A model generated the notes under the pieces. The model did not search any database. It saw only the letters and a program-made list of their open reading frames with translations, and was not told the origin of the DNA. 64,000 nucleotides of DNA. Origin: Yoonia sp. (GTDB taxonomy: Bacteria; Pseudomonadota; Alphaproteobacteria; Rhodobacterales; Rhodobacteraceae). This document shows, piece after piece, positions 20,424 to 28,106 of the stretch; the first letter of the stretch is position 1, and each line of letters opens with the position of its first letter. Both the position numbers and the translations under genes were made by a program. The stretch covers positions 1-64,000 of the forward strand of contig NZ_JAGYJK010000011.1 of assembly GCF_018402175.1 (NCBI RefSeq). Direction: 5' to 3'.

Positions 20424-20645
20424 ATGATTTCATTCAAACCAACCCACACGGGGGTCAACCTAGAAGAGGGCTTCGAAACCTTTCTTGCTATTAATCCGCA
20501 TCGTCTTCCGTCTTATTTTCTATCGCAAGAACAGCATAAGAAAATCAAACGGCTCGGCCGAAAGGACTTAAGGGCCTTTAAATGGTTTCAGGACCTTCAA
20601 GACCTTGCCTATCGGCGGGAGACAACAGATGATGACCAAGGCTAA
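20424..20645 (+). CDS. Small hypothetical protein, 73 residues
   Basis: A short intact frame with an ATG 87 bases after the exonuclease gene. The C-terminal half (KKIKRLGRKDLRAFKWFQDL) is basic and helical, then ends in acidic residues. A diverged copy of the coding bases 20538-20627 lies at 21231-21319, which supports it being a real, duplicated sequence. It is not recognised as any known family. Confidence 0.45.
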   Translation: MISFKPTHTGVNLEEGFETFLAINPHRLPSYFLSQEQHKKIKRLGRKDLRAFKWFQDLQDLAYRRETTDDDQG

Positions 20646-20862
20646 GGTCTGGGTAACGAAGCCCCCTCTCCTTATTAAGTCGGGCGAGGAGCTTCCGATG
20701 AGGCTAGCTCATTCATTGATCCTGTAGAAGGTTATTTTCTCCGGTGAAGTTTACGCACGGCTGGGAGTTCGTATGAATGAGGTTCTTTTTTGCACAACGC
20801 CCTACCAGATACGAGACGCCTTGCTTAATAATCTGGTGATTGCCATTCGGGCGGGGGGTTGA
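20632..20862 (+). pseudogene. Small reading frame with internal amber stop
   Basis: The ATG at 20632 overlaps the end of the previous small gene. The frame runs to a TGA at 20860-20862 except for one TAG at 20725-20727. On both sides the residues look coding (VTKPPLLIKSGEELPMRLAH before, VIFSGEVYARLGVRMNEVLF after). A single base change from CAG or AAG would explain the stop. No family is recognised. It could equally be two unrelated open stretches. Confidence 0.3.
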
Positions 20863-20895
20863 AGTAATGACGAATCCTAATCGTGCTCTAACAAC

Positions 20896-21207
20896 ATGAG
20901 CTTTCGTTTTCAAAGACGAATCAAGATCCTGCCTGGCCTGCGGCTTAATGTCAGCAAGACTGGCTTTTCATGGACTGTAGGCACCCGCGGGGCAAGTGTG
21001 ACGGCACGCGACGGCAAGCTAACCGGTAATGTTGGCATTCCAGGCACGGGGCTTTCGTACCGTAAGCGGCTCGACCTACCCAGCGAAGATCAAGTGGATT
21101 CAGATCAGTCAGTATCTGGGCCGCGTCAAGCGGCTGGTATGCCTTCTTGGCTATTGCTTGCCGTGGTCTTGGGCCTGGGCATTCTTATTGGGCTATCGAT
21201 TCGCTAA
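20896..21207 (+). CDS. DUF4236 domain-containing protein
   Basis: This 103-residue protein begins MSFRFQRRIKILPGLRLN and contains SKTGFSWTVGTRGASV and GNVGIPGTGLSYRKRL, the diagnostic blocks of DUF4236. A hydrophobic stretch near residues 84-100 (WLLLAVVLGLGILIG) forms a C-terminal membrane anchor. DUF4236 proteins are common accessory genes of unknown role. It stands alone between small genes and the Rpn nuclease. Confidence 0.85.
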   Translation: MSFRFQRRIKILPGLRLNVSKTGFSWTVGTRGASVTARDGKLTGNVGIPGTGLSYRKRLDLPSEDQVDSDQSVSGPRQAAGMPSWLLLAVVLGLGILIGLSIR

Positions 21208-21230
21208 GAATTCTACCTAGACGAGCACCC

Positions 21231-21319
21231 AAGAAAATCAAGCGGCTCGGCCGAAAAGACTCAAGGGCCTAACAATGGTTTCAGGACCTGCAAGACCTTG
21301 CCTAGCGGCGCGACGAAAC
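21231..21319 (+). repeat. Decayed copy of the small gene at 20538-20627
   Basis: Bases 21231-21319 align almost base for base with 20538-20627. Both share stretches such as GGCTCGGCCGAAA, ATGGTTTCAGGACCT and CAAGACCTTGCCTA. The second copy has in-frame stops (after the equivalent of RKDSRA and again before the RRD stretch) and no start, so it is a remnant left by duplication of the region that includes the small gene. Confidence 0.8.
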
Positions 21320-21369
21320 GGACACTCGCTTTCGTGTTGCCCTTGACTGAGCCCTCGCCGAAACGGCTA

Positions 21370-21418
21370 ATGGTGTGCAGAAGGAGTGGTGTTTAGGGTT
21401 CGCACTCCTTCACACCAT
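21370..21418. repeat. Inverted repeat upstream of the Rpn nuclease
   Basis: The left arm ATGGTGTG (21370-21377) plus AAGGAGT (21381-21387) pairs with the right arm ACTCCTT (21404-21410) plus CACACCAT (21411-21418), with a 3-base bulge and a 16-base loop. A second hairpin, GCCCGG/CCGGGC, follows at 21419-21435. The pair could be a transcription terminator for the upstream genes or an element linked to the nuclease gene. Confidence 0.6.
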
Positions 21419-21444
21419 GCCCGGGGCGGCCGGGCTTATGTTCC

Positions 21445-22055
21445 ATGCCTTCAGTCTCTAGTGACGCACCACTGCTCGACCCCAAGAACGACTACGTATT
21501 TAAGCGCCTCTTTGCCCAGCGCATTGATCTATTAACCGACCTTGTGAACCTGGTTCGGGGAGAGACCGAGCCCTTAAAGCTCACCGAGATTCTGAACCCC
21601 CACATCCTTCCCGAGGACATCACCGGCAAGCAGATTGTTTTGGATGTCCGCGCCCTTGATTCTCGAGGCCGCAGCATTGACGTAGAGGTTCAGGTGAGGG
21701 CCCAACGCGACTATTCCGCCCGGGCGCTTTACTACCTGGCCCGATCGTTGGTTGACCAAATTGGAGAGTCCGAGGCCTATAGCAGGCTGCGCTCGGTAAT
21801 TGGGGTGAGTATTCTGGACTTTCAACTCTTTCGTGAGCCAGGCGACGAGGCGAACGGCCAGTGGCGCTTTGCCATGCGGGCCGACCCGCAGCCGGACCAA
21901 CCAGACCAACCACCCCGAGAGCTTGAGGTGCAGCTGGAACTGAACTTCCTAGAGCTGCCCAAGCTTGCTCGGCTAGGGCTAGAGAAAACCAACAAACCGC
22001 TTTACGATTGGTGTCTATTCTTTTCCAACCCCAACGGAGTCGATATGGAACAGAT
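21445..22055 (+). CDS. Rpn-type PD-(D/E)XK nuclease/putative transposase, 3' truncated
   Basis: The N-terminal part is a clear Rpn-family recombination-promoting nuclease. It has LLDPKNDYVFKRLFAQ near residue 8, ITGKQIVLDVRALDSRGRSI near residue 54 and VEVQVRAQRDY near residue 75, which supply the D..E.Q catalytic set. It continues to LYDWCLFFSNPNGVDMEQIT, about residue 205, where the family sequence stops abruptly and rhodobacterial ABC-F coding begins in another frame. The open frame runs on to 22260, but those residues are a read-through of the ABC-F gene. Intact Rpn proteins are about 290-310 residues. Confidence 0.8.
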
Positions 22056-22066
22056 CACCCGCACGG
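22050..22066. other. Junction between low-GC island and rhodobacterial chromosome
   Basis: Left of this point the sequence encodes an Rpn nuclease. Right of it, in a different frame, it encodes the C-terminus of an ABC-F protein. Both genes are cut here. Base composition and codon use change sharply at the same place. No direct repeat, tRNA or insertion-sequence end is seen. Confidence 0.75.
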
Positions 22067-22369
22067 AAGTCGGACAAACCAGCCGAAAAGGACAAGCCCA
22101 AGGCAAAGGCCGCACCCAAACCCACGCGCGACGAAATCCTCGCCCTGCGCGCCGACGTGCGCAAGAACGAAGAGCGTGTGACCAAGATCAACGACATGCG
22201 CGACAAACTGGCCAAGAAACTGGCCGATCCGGCACTTTACGAAGACACCAAGGCGGGTGAACTCGCCACATGGAACAAGAAATACGCCGAAGTCATGGAC
22301 GGTCTGAACCGCGCCGAGGCGATGTGGATGGCCAGCCTTGAAAAGCTGGAAAAAGCGCAAAACGCATGA
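22067..22369 (+). pseudogene. C-terminal fragment of an ABC-F ATPase
   Basis: The frame reads KSDKPAEKDKPKAKAAPKPT, then DEILALRADVRKNEERVTKI and a closing helical hairpin with KLAKKLADPALYED and EAMWMASLEKLEKAQ. This is the typical linker and C-terminal coiled-coil domain of YheS-type ABC-F proteins. Both ATP-binding domains are absent because the gene is cut at about 22055. The last codons overlap the start of the MarC-type gene (ATGA at 22366-22369). A complete ABC-F paralogue lies at 41442-43250, but its tail is different. Confidence 0.8.
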
Positions 22370-23012
22370 CCGAACTGCCCGCCCTGATCGCGGCCTTCAC
22401 CACGATGTTCATCATCATGGACCCGCCCGGTCTGGTGCCGGTGTTCATCGCGCTGACCCAAGGCATGAGCGCCGAACAACGCCGCGCCATCGCGGTGCGT
22501 GCCTGTATCGTGGCAGGCGTGCTGATGATCCTGTTCCTCTTCGTGGGCGAGGCAGTGCTGGGCTTTATCGGCATTTCGATGGATGCATTCCGCATTGCGG
22601 GCGGGATCCTCTTGTTCCTCACAGCCCTCGACATGCTGTTCCAGCGCAGACAGGCGCGGCGCGCGGACAGGCGCGGCGCGCGGACAATGCCGCCGAAGGC
22701 CAGGCCGAACATCAGGATGATCCGTCAGTCTTTCCGCTGGCGCTGCCCTTGATCGTGGGGCCGGGCGCGATCACGACGATCATCCTGCTGGCGGGAAATG
22801 CCACTTCCGCCGCCGATTTCGGCGCGATTGCAGGCGTATTGATGGCGGTGCTGCTGATCACCTTTCTGGCCTTTCTGGTCGCCCCCACCATCGAACGGGC
22901 CTTGGGCAAGACCGGATTGAACATCGTCACCCGTGTGCTGGGCATGTTGCTGGCGGCTTTGGCGGTGCAATTCGTGCTGGACGGGCTGCGGGGCTTTGGC
23001 ATCGGCGGATAA
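22366..23012 (+). CDS. MarC family integral membrane protein, broken by 17-base duplication
   Basis: The first frame gives membrane segments typical of MarC (FTTMFIIMDPPGLVPVFIAL). The second gives LPLIVGPGAITTIILLAGNA and three further segments ending VQFVLDGLRGFGIGG. The frame is lost within 22650-22683, where a 17-base unit is present twice. Deleting one copy restores a continuous 209-residue protein through QARRADNAAEGQAEHQDD. MarC proteins have six membrane spans and no settled substrate. The gene overlaps the ABC-F fragment and is followed by an aspartic protease gene 17 bases on. Confidence 0.8.
22650..22683 (+). repeat. 17-base tandem duplication inside the marC-type gene
   Basis: The unit ACAGGCGCGGCGCGCGG occurs at 22650-22666 and again, identically, at 22667-22683. 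Seventeen bases shift the frame by two, which explains the interrupted reading frame. The GC-rich, self-similar unit is prone to polymerase slippage. Confidence 0.9.
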
Positions 23013-23029
23013 GCCCTATATGATGCGCC

Positions 23030-23608
23030 ATGACCACTGACCAGATCATGCAACTGACCTATCTTGTGCTGCTGGGGGCCGCCATCGGCGGGTCCGCCAT
23101 TGTGGCGGGGCGCAACAACCTTGGCCGGATGGCGCAACAGGCCGCGATCTGGGCGCTAATCTTTGTCGGCGTGATCGGGGCTTACGGGCTCTGGGGCGAC
23201 ATCAGCCAGACCGTCAATCCGCGCCAGACCGCCCTGTCAGACGGCCGCATCGCCATGCCGCGCGGCGCGGGCGGGCATTATTTCGTTGAAATCGCCGTGA
23301 ACAACACACCGGTGCGGTTCATCGTCGATACCGGCGCCAGCCATGTCGTGCTGTCCGAACGCGACGCACGGCGCGTGGGCATCGACCCGGCAGCCCTGAC
23401 CTATTCGGGCATGGCGATCACCGCCAATGGCGCGGTGCGCACCGCCCCTGTCACGCTGGAGCAAATGACGCTGGGCGGCATCACCGACGGTCCGGTTCAG
23501 GCCGTGGTCAACGGCGGCGATATGGAGGAAAGCCTGCTGGGCATGTCCTATCTGGGCCTTTATGACCGGATCGAGATTTCCGACGACACGATGGTGCTGA
23601 CAAGATGA
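23030..23608 (+). CDS. Retropepsin-like clan AA aspartic protease, membrane anchored
   Basis: This 192-residue protein has two N-terminal membrane segments (residues about 8-26 and 36-52), followed by a soluble domain. That domain carries RFIVDTGASHVVLSERDA near residue 100, the D-T-G catalytic motif of retropepsin-like proteases (family TIGR02281 type), and a later LLGMSYLGLYDRIEI flap-like block. Such proteins are common single-copy genes in alphaproteobacteria, and the active domain would face the periplasm. Its stop overlaps the start of a tiny gene. Confidence 0.85.
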   Translation: MTTDQIMQLTYLVLLGAAIGGSAIVAGRNNLGRMAQQAAIWALIFVGVIGAYGLWGDISQTVNPRQTALSDGRIAMPRGAGGHYFVEIAVNNTPVRFIVDTGASHVVLSERDARRVGIDPAALTYSGMAITANGAVRTAPVTLEQMTLGGITDGPVQAVVNGGDMEESLLGMSYLGLYDRIEISDDTMVLTR

Positions 23609-23697
23609 TCCGCGCGCTGACCCTGAGTTTGCTGCAGACCACCTGCGCCCCCGCGCCACAACTGCCGGCAGATTTCGACGCAAGCTTTCCGTTTTAA
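23605..23697 (+). CDS. Tiny putative lipoprotein or leader, 30 residues
   Basis: The ATG overlaps the stop of the protease gene (ATGA). The product MIRALTLSLLQTTCAPAPQL continues with ten more residues to a TAA at 23695-23697. It has a short hydrophobic start and a Cys that could be a lipobox, although the preceding QTT is poor. The coupling favours translation. Function is unknown. Confidence 0.35.
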   Translation: MIRALTLSLLQTTCAPAPQLPADFDASFPF

Positions 23698-23707
23698 AAA
23701 CTTTCAA

Positions 23708-23740
23708 GCCTCCGGCGGGGATATTTGGGCTCGGAAGATG
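23708..23740 (+). repeat. Dispersed intergenic repeat, copy 1
   Basis: GCCTCCGGCGGGGATATTT followed by GGGCTCGGAAGATG. This full-length copy of the chromosomal repeat lies just after a gene end. A partial inverted copy (CTTCTTATTTCCAAAA) follows at about 23756-23771. Confidence 0.8.
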
Positions 23741-23776
23741 CGAAAAAATCCACATCTTCTTATTTCCAAAATTACT

Positions 23777-23816
23777 CCGGGGTGAGCCCCGGTCAGGGGC
23801 GAGGGGCAGAGCCCCT
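23777..23816. terminator. Paired hairpins between convergent genes
   Basis: CCGGGG-TGAG-CCCCGG at 23777-23792 and AGGGGC-AGA-GCCCCT at 23802-23816 (then TTTC) lie between the protease/tiny gene and the convergent holC end. They could terminate transcription from both sides. Confidence 0.5.
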
Positions 23817-23817
23817 T

Positions 23818-24285
23818 TCAGCCTCCGCTGCGCGCGTCACGTTCCGCCTTCTTGACCCAGCGCCCGTCCTCCTGCGCCCAATATTGCGCGGCGATGCCTG
23901 CATCGGTCAGGGTCTTCCATTGCAGGCGCGCCTGCGCCTTGGCGTCTTCGGCGCTGTCAAACAGGATGCAGGCGCGCGCAAGCTGCACCGCCTCCTCGGC
24001 CGTCACCGCCGCACCACCCACCGCCATCACGCAGGCGAAATCTGTCGCGGGCAAATCGCCCAGCAGGACCGGCTGATCGGCGTCATGCGGCCCGCCTGCC
24101 AGCCCGTGCGGCAAGAAATGATCGACCGGCCCCTGCCAGAGCGCTGCATCCAGCTGCGTCAGCAGCGCGGGGTCGGTGCCGCGCACCAGCACCCGCCAGC
24201 CCTGCCCGCGCGCCTTGTCCAGCAGCATCGGCAGCGTCGTTTCCAGCGGCGCGCCTTGCAATTCGTAGAAAAAGACCGCGCCCAT
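23818..24285 (-). CDS. holC: DNA polymerase III subunit chi
   Basis: The 155-residue product begins MGAVFFYELQGAPLE and has the chi-subunit pattern: LPMLLDKARGQGWRVLVRG, then ALWQGPVDHFLPHG and CILFDSAEDAKAQARLQWK. Chi binds single-stranded DNA-binding protein and psi within the clamp loader. It starts directly after the pepA stop, as is usual in this order of bacteria, so the two are one transcript. Confidence 0.9.
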   Translation of the reverse strand: MGAVFFYELQGAPLETTLPMLLDKARGQGWRVLVRGTDPALLTQLDAALWQGPVDHFLPHGLAGGPHDADQPVLLGDLPATDFACVMAVGGAAVTAEEAVQLARACILFDSAEDAKAQARLQWKTLTDAGIAAQYWAQEDGRWVKKAERDARSGG

Positions 24286-25755
24286 CTAGCCCTCGTAATT
24301 GTCCGCGATCAGCCGGTTCAGCGCCATGACGCCCCAGCCGGTCGCCCCCGCAGGGGCCAGCGCGGTTTCGGATTTGACATGCGCCACCCCCGCGATGTCC
24401 AGATGGCACCATGGCACGTCATCCTTGACAAAGCGTTGCAGGAATTGCGCCGCCGTGATCGACCCCGCATACCGCCCACCCACGTTTTTCATATCCGCGA
24501 TCTGCGATTTGATCAGCGCGTCATAGGGTTTCGCCAAGGGCATCCGCCAGGCGCCTTCGCCTTCGGCCTCGGCTGCGCGCAAAAACTGGGCGCAAAGCGC
24601 GTCATCATTTGCAAACAGCCCCGCATTCTCATGCCCCAAAGCAACCAGAATAGCGCCGGTCAGCGTGGCAAGATCGATCATCGCGCAGGGTTTGAACCTG
24701 TCTTGCGCATACCACAGCACATCGGCCAGAACGAGCCGCCCTTCGGCATCGGTGTTGATAATCTCGACACTATCGCCTTTCATGGACCGCACCACATCGC
24801 CCGGCCGCGTGGCTGATCCTGATGGCATGTTCTCCACCAGACCCACGATGCCCACGACATTGGCCCGTGCCTTGCGCAGGGCCAGCGTACGCATCACGCC
24901 CGCCACAACCCCCGCGCCGCCCATATCCATCGTCATTTCTTCCATGCCGGCGGCGGGTTTGATGCTGATCCCGCCAGTGTCGAACACCACGCCCTTGCCC
25001 ACCAGTGCAAAAGGCGCATCGCCGGCCTTGCCGCCGTTCCACGACATCACCACCACCTTGGACGGGCTGTCGGACCCCTGCCCCACGGCCAAGAGCGTGC
25101 GCATCCCGAGCCGGACCAGATCCGGCTCCTCCAGGATCTCGACATCAAGCCCCAGTTCCTGCATCGCCGCCAGCCGTGCGGCGAAATCATCGGTGGTCAG
25201 CACATTGGCAGGTTCATTGGTCAGATCGCGGGTGAAAAACACGCCTTCGGCCACGGCGGCCATCGGGGCTGCGGTTTTTGCCACGGATTCGGGGTCGGCG
25301 ACCATGAAACAGACCTTGCCGGGGGCGGGTTTGTCGCCGGTTTTGTGGGTGTCAAAGTGATAGCCGCGCAACGCCAGCCCCAGCGCGATATCGGCCGCGC
25401 GCGGCGATGTGCCGGCCAGCACGGTCAGATCCTGCCCGTTCTGCGCCTTGGCCAGCTGCGCGCCGGCCTTGCGCGCCTCGGCCACGGACGGGCGGCGCGC
25501 CAGCTTGACCACGCAAAGTGCATCAGCCGCCAGCCCCGCCGGATAGCCGATCACCGCCAGATCGCCCGCCGCCATCTTGGTGAACCTGTCGCTATGGATC
25601 AGCCGGTCCAGCGCCTTGCGCGTCAGGGTGTTGAGCTTGCGCCCGGCTGTATCCATCCGGCCATCCATATCCACGAAAACAGCGATCTTGCCCGCCGCCG
25701 TGGCGATCAGGTCAAGGTCGGTATCGGTAAATCGGATTTCTGCGGGAATGGGCAT
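24286..25755 (-). CDS. pepA: Leucyl aminopeptidase (M17)
   Basis: This intact 489-residue protein carries the M17 signature NTDAEGRLVLADVL near residue 340 and upstream metal ligands in LVGKGVVFDTGGISIKPA near residue 255. The N-terminal 170 residues form the usual less conserved domain. It removes N-terminal amino acids from peptides in the cytoplasm. It is transcribed away from lptF and followed without a gap by holC. Confidence 0.93.
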   Translation of the reverse strand: MPIPAEIRFTDTDLDLIATAAGKIAVFVDMDGRMDTAGRKLNTLTRKALDRLIHSDRFTKMAAGDLAVIGYPAGLAADALCVVKLARRPSVAEARKAGAQLAKAQNGQDLTVLAGTSPRAADIALGLALRGYHFDTHKTGDKPAPGKVCFMVADPESVAKTAAPMAAVAEGVFFTRDLTNEPANVLTTDDFAARLAAMQELGLDVEILEEPDLVRLGMRTLLAVGQGSDSPSKVVVMSWNGGKAGDAPFALVGKGVVFDTGGISIKPAAGMEEMTMDMGGAGVVAGVMRTLALRKARANVVGIVGLVENMPSGSATRPGDVVRSMKGDSVEIINTDAEGRLVLADVLWYAQDRFKPCAMIDLATLTGAILVALGHENAGLFANDDALCAQFLRAAEAEGEGAWRMPLAKPYDALIKSQIADMKNVGGRYAGSITAAQFLQRFVKDDVPWCHLDIAGVAHVKSETALAPAGATGWGVMALNRLIADNYEG

Positions 25756-25883
25756 GGCGGCTCCTGTCGGGTGATGTGATCAGCGATACCTAGCCCGCAG
25801 GCCCGCCAAAGGCCAGTTAGCTGTTCAACCCGGCCCCGGCTTAGGCTAGTTTGCCGCAAGGGCAGAGCAAGAGGATCCGGCGT

Positions 25884-27014
25884 TTGGCACGATTTGACAG
25901 GTATATGCTGTCCCAGCTGATCATGCTGTGCGGATTTTTCGGTCTGGTGCTGGTGCTGGTCTATTCAATCAACCGCGCGGTGTTGCTGTTTGACCAATTG
26001 ATCGCGGATGGCCAGTCGGCGGGGGTGTTCATTGAATTCACCGCGCTGACGCTGCCTGCGGTGATCCGGCTGGCGCTGCCTTTGGCGGCGTTTGCCGCCG
26101 CGATCTATGTGACCAACCGGATGACCAATGACAGCGAATTGGTGGTCGTGCAGGCGACGGGCTATTCGCTGTTCCGCATCGCGCGGCCGGTGCTGTATTT
26201 CGGGCTGATCGTGGCACTGCTGATGTCTTTGCTGATGCATTTTCTGGTGCCACGCAGCGCCGCGCAACTGGCCCTGCGCCAGACCGAGATCGCGCGCAAT
26301 GTCACCGCCCGCCTGCTGACGCCCGGCACATTCACCGAGCCGATCGCAGGTGTGACATTCTACATCCGCGACCTGAGCCCCGACGGCGAATTATTCGACC
26401 TGTTTTTGTCCGATACCCGCGGCACCGAGGACCAGGTGACCTATACCGCCTCGCGGGCCTTTCTGGTGCGCGAAGCGGATGAAACCCAACTGGTGATGAT
26501 TGACGGCATGGTCCAGACCCTGCGTCTGGCCGACCAGCGGCTGTTCACCACGCGCTTTGCCGAACTGTCCTACAATGTCGGGGGCTTGCTGGCCCCTGTG
26601 GCACAGGGCGGACGGCGCGCATCGCATCTGTCCACTTGGGATCTGTTGCACCCCACACCCGCGCTTGTCGCCGAAACCGGCAGTTCCGCAGCGCGCATGA
26701 TCGCGGACGGGCATGACAGGTTCAGCCAGTCCTTGCTGGGCACGGTGGCGGCGCTGATCGGTTTTGCCACGCTGATGGTCGGCAGCTATAGCCGGTTTGG
26801 TGTCTGGCGGCAGATCGTGGCTGCAATTGCGCTGATCGTGGTGGTCAAGGCGCTGGAAACCGCCGGGCTGAACGCGGCGCGCGCCGATGCGCGGCTGTGG
26901 TTTCTGACCTATCTGCCCGGTGCCGGCGGGTTGGTCATCGTGTGGTTTCTGCTGTTCTGGGCCGGCCGGCCCTATCTGTTCAAGCGCCGCCCCGCGACGG
27001 GGGTGTCCGCATGA
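25884..27014 (+). CDS. lptF: LPS export ABC transporter permease LptF
   Basis: About 376 residues. The start TTG at 25884 gives MARFDRYMLSQLIMLCGFFG, the normal LptF N-terminus, with AGAGGA 8 bases upstream; an upstream in-frame TTG at 25851 is less likely. It has paired membrane segments at both ends and a periplasmic beta-jellyroll between (GTFTEPIAGVTFYIRDL near residue 150). LptF forms the inner-membrane channel with LptG and LptB to extract lipopolysaccharide. Its stop overlaps the lptG start (ATGA). Confidence 0.92.
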   Translation: MARFDRYMLSQLIMLCGFFGLVLVLVYSINRAVLLFDQLIADGQSAGVFIEFTALTLPAVIRLALPLAAFAAAIYVTNRMTNDSELVVVQATGYSLFRIARPVLYFGLIVALLMSLLMHFLVPRSAAQLALRQTEIARNVTARLLTPGTFTEPIAGVTFYIRDLSPDGELFDLFLSDTRGTEDQVTYTASRAFLVREADETQLVMIDGMVQTLRLADQRLFTTRFAELSYNVGGLLAPVAQGGRRASHLSTWDLLHPTPALVAETGSSAARMIADGHDRFSQSLLGTVAALIGFATLMVGSYSRFGVWRQIVAAIALIVVVKALETAGLNAARADARLWFLTYLPGAGGLVIVWFLLFWAGRPYLFKRRPATGVSA

Positions 27015-28106
27015 TCCTGCACCGCTATTTCGCGCGCCGGTTCCTGATGACCTTTCTGGGGGTGCTGGCGGTGTTTTTTCTGATCATGGTCTTTCTTGAT
27101 CTGGTCGAACAATCGCGCCGCTATGCCAGTGCCGAGGCCGGGTTGCGCGACCTGCTGGCGCTGACGCTGCTGAACATTCCGCGCGCGATTTACGAAATCC
27201 TGCCGCTGATCATGATCCTTGCGGCGATTGCGCTGTTTTTGGGGCTGGCGCGGTCGTCCGAATTGGTGGTCACACGCGCAGCGGGGCGGTCAGCGCTGCG
27301 CGCCATGGCCGCCCCGCTGACGGTCGGCCTGTTGATCGGGGTCGTGGCAGTGGCGGTGCTGAACCCGATCGTGGCGGCCACCTCCAAGGAATACGAGGCC
27401 CGCGGCGGCGCCTTGCGCGGCAATGCCTCGGTCCTGTCGATCGGGTCGTCGGGGTTGTGGCTGCGGCAGGGGGCCAGTGACGAACAGACCGTGATCCGCG
27501 CGGCGGGGGCCAATCTGGATGGCACGGTGCTGACCGATGTGACCTTTCTGACCTTTACCCCCGATGTCGGGCCTGCGCGGCGCGTCAATGCTGCCTCGGC
27601 GGTGTTGACACAGGGCGCTTGGGTGCTGCGCGATGCCAAGGTCTGGACCTTCGGCGGCACCCTAACGCCAGAGGCAGGCGCCGTCACACAAGCCACAATG
27701 CGTATCGCGTCAACGCTGACACCCGACCAGATCTCGCGACAGTTTCGGCACGCCCTCGTCGATCCCGATCTGGCAATTGCCCGCCTTTATCGACCGGCTG
27801 CGCGAGGCGGGTTTTTCCGCGCAGCGCCATCTGGTTTGGCTGCATAGCGAAATCGCACAGCCCGTGTTCCTGATGGCGATGGTGATGATCGGGGCCAGTT
27901 TCACGATCCGCCACCAGCGCGGCACCCGCACAGGGCTGGCGGTGATGACAGCCATCGTGCTGGCCTTTGTGATCTATTTCATCCGCAATTTTGCCCAAGT
28001 GCTGGGCGAGAACGGGCAATTGCCCGCAGCCCTGGCCGCCTGGGCACCACCGCTGGCGGCGATGGCGCTGTCGCTGGGCATCTTACTGCATAACGAGGAC
28101 GGCTGA
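27011..28106 (+). CDS. lptG: LPS export ABC transporter permease LptG, one frameshift
   Basis: MILHRYFARRFLMTFLGVLA opens a normal LptG sequence with three membrane segments and a jellyroll domain. The frame is lost at about 27734 within STLTPDQI, and the other frame continues RDSFGTPSSIPIWQLPAFI, followed by the three C-terminal membrane segments, to the stop at 28106. One extra base is enough to explain it. Because LptG is normally essential, a sequence error is likelier than a true loss. Its end touches the lptD start. Confidence 0.88.

Noticed and set aside
1-22055. Prophage or integrative element ends
   Set aside because: No integrase, phage structural genes, tRNA-flanking direct repeats or insertion-sequence ends are visible. 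The only mobile-type gene is the truncated Rpn nuclease.
22067-22369. The ABC-F fragment as the missing end of the ABC-F gene at 41442-43250
   Set aside because: That gene is complete with its own, different C-terminal sequence, so the fragment is from a separate ABC-F paralogue.
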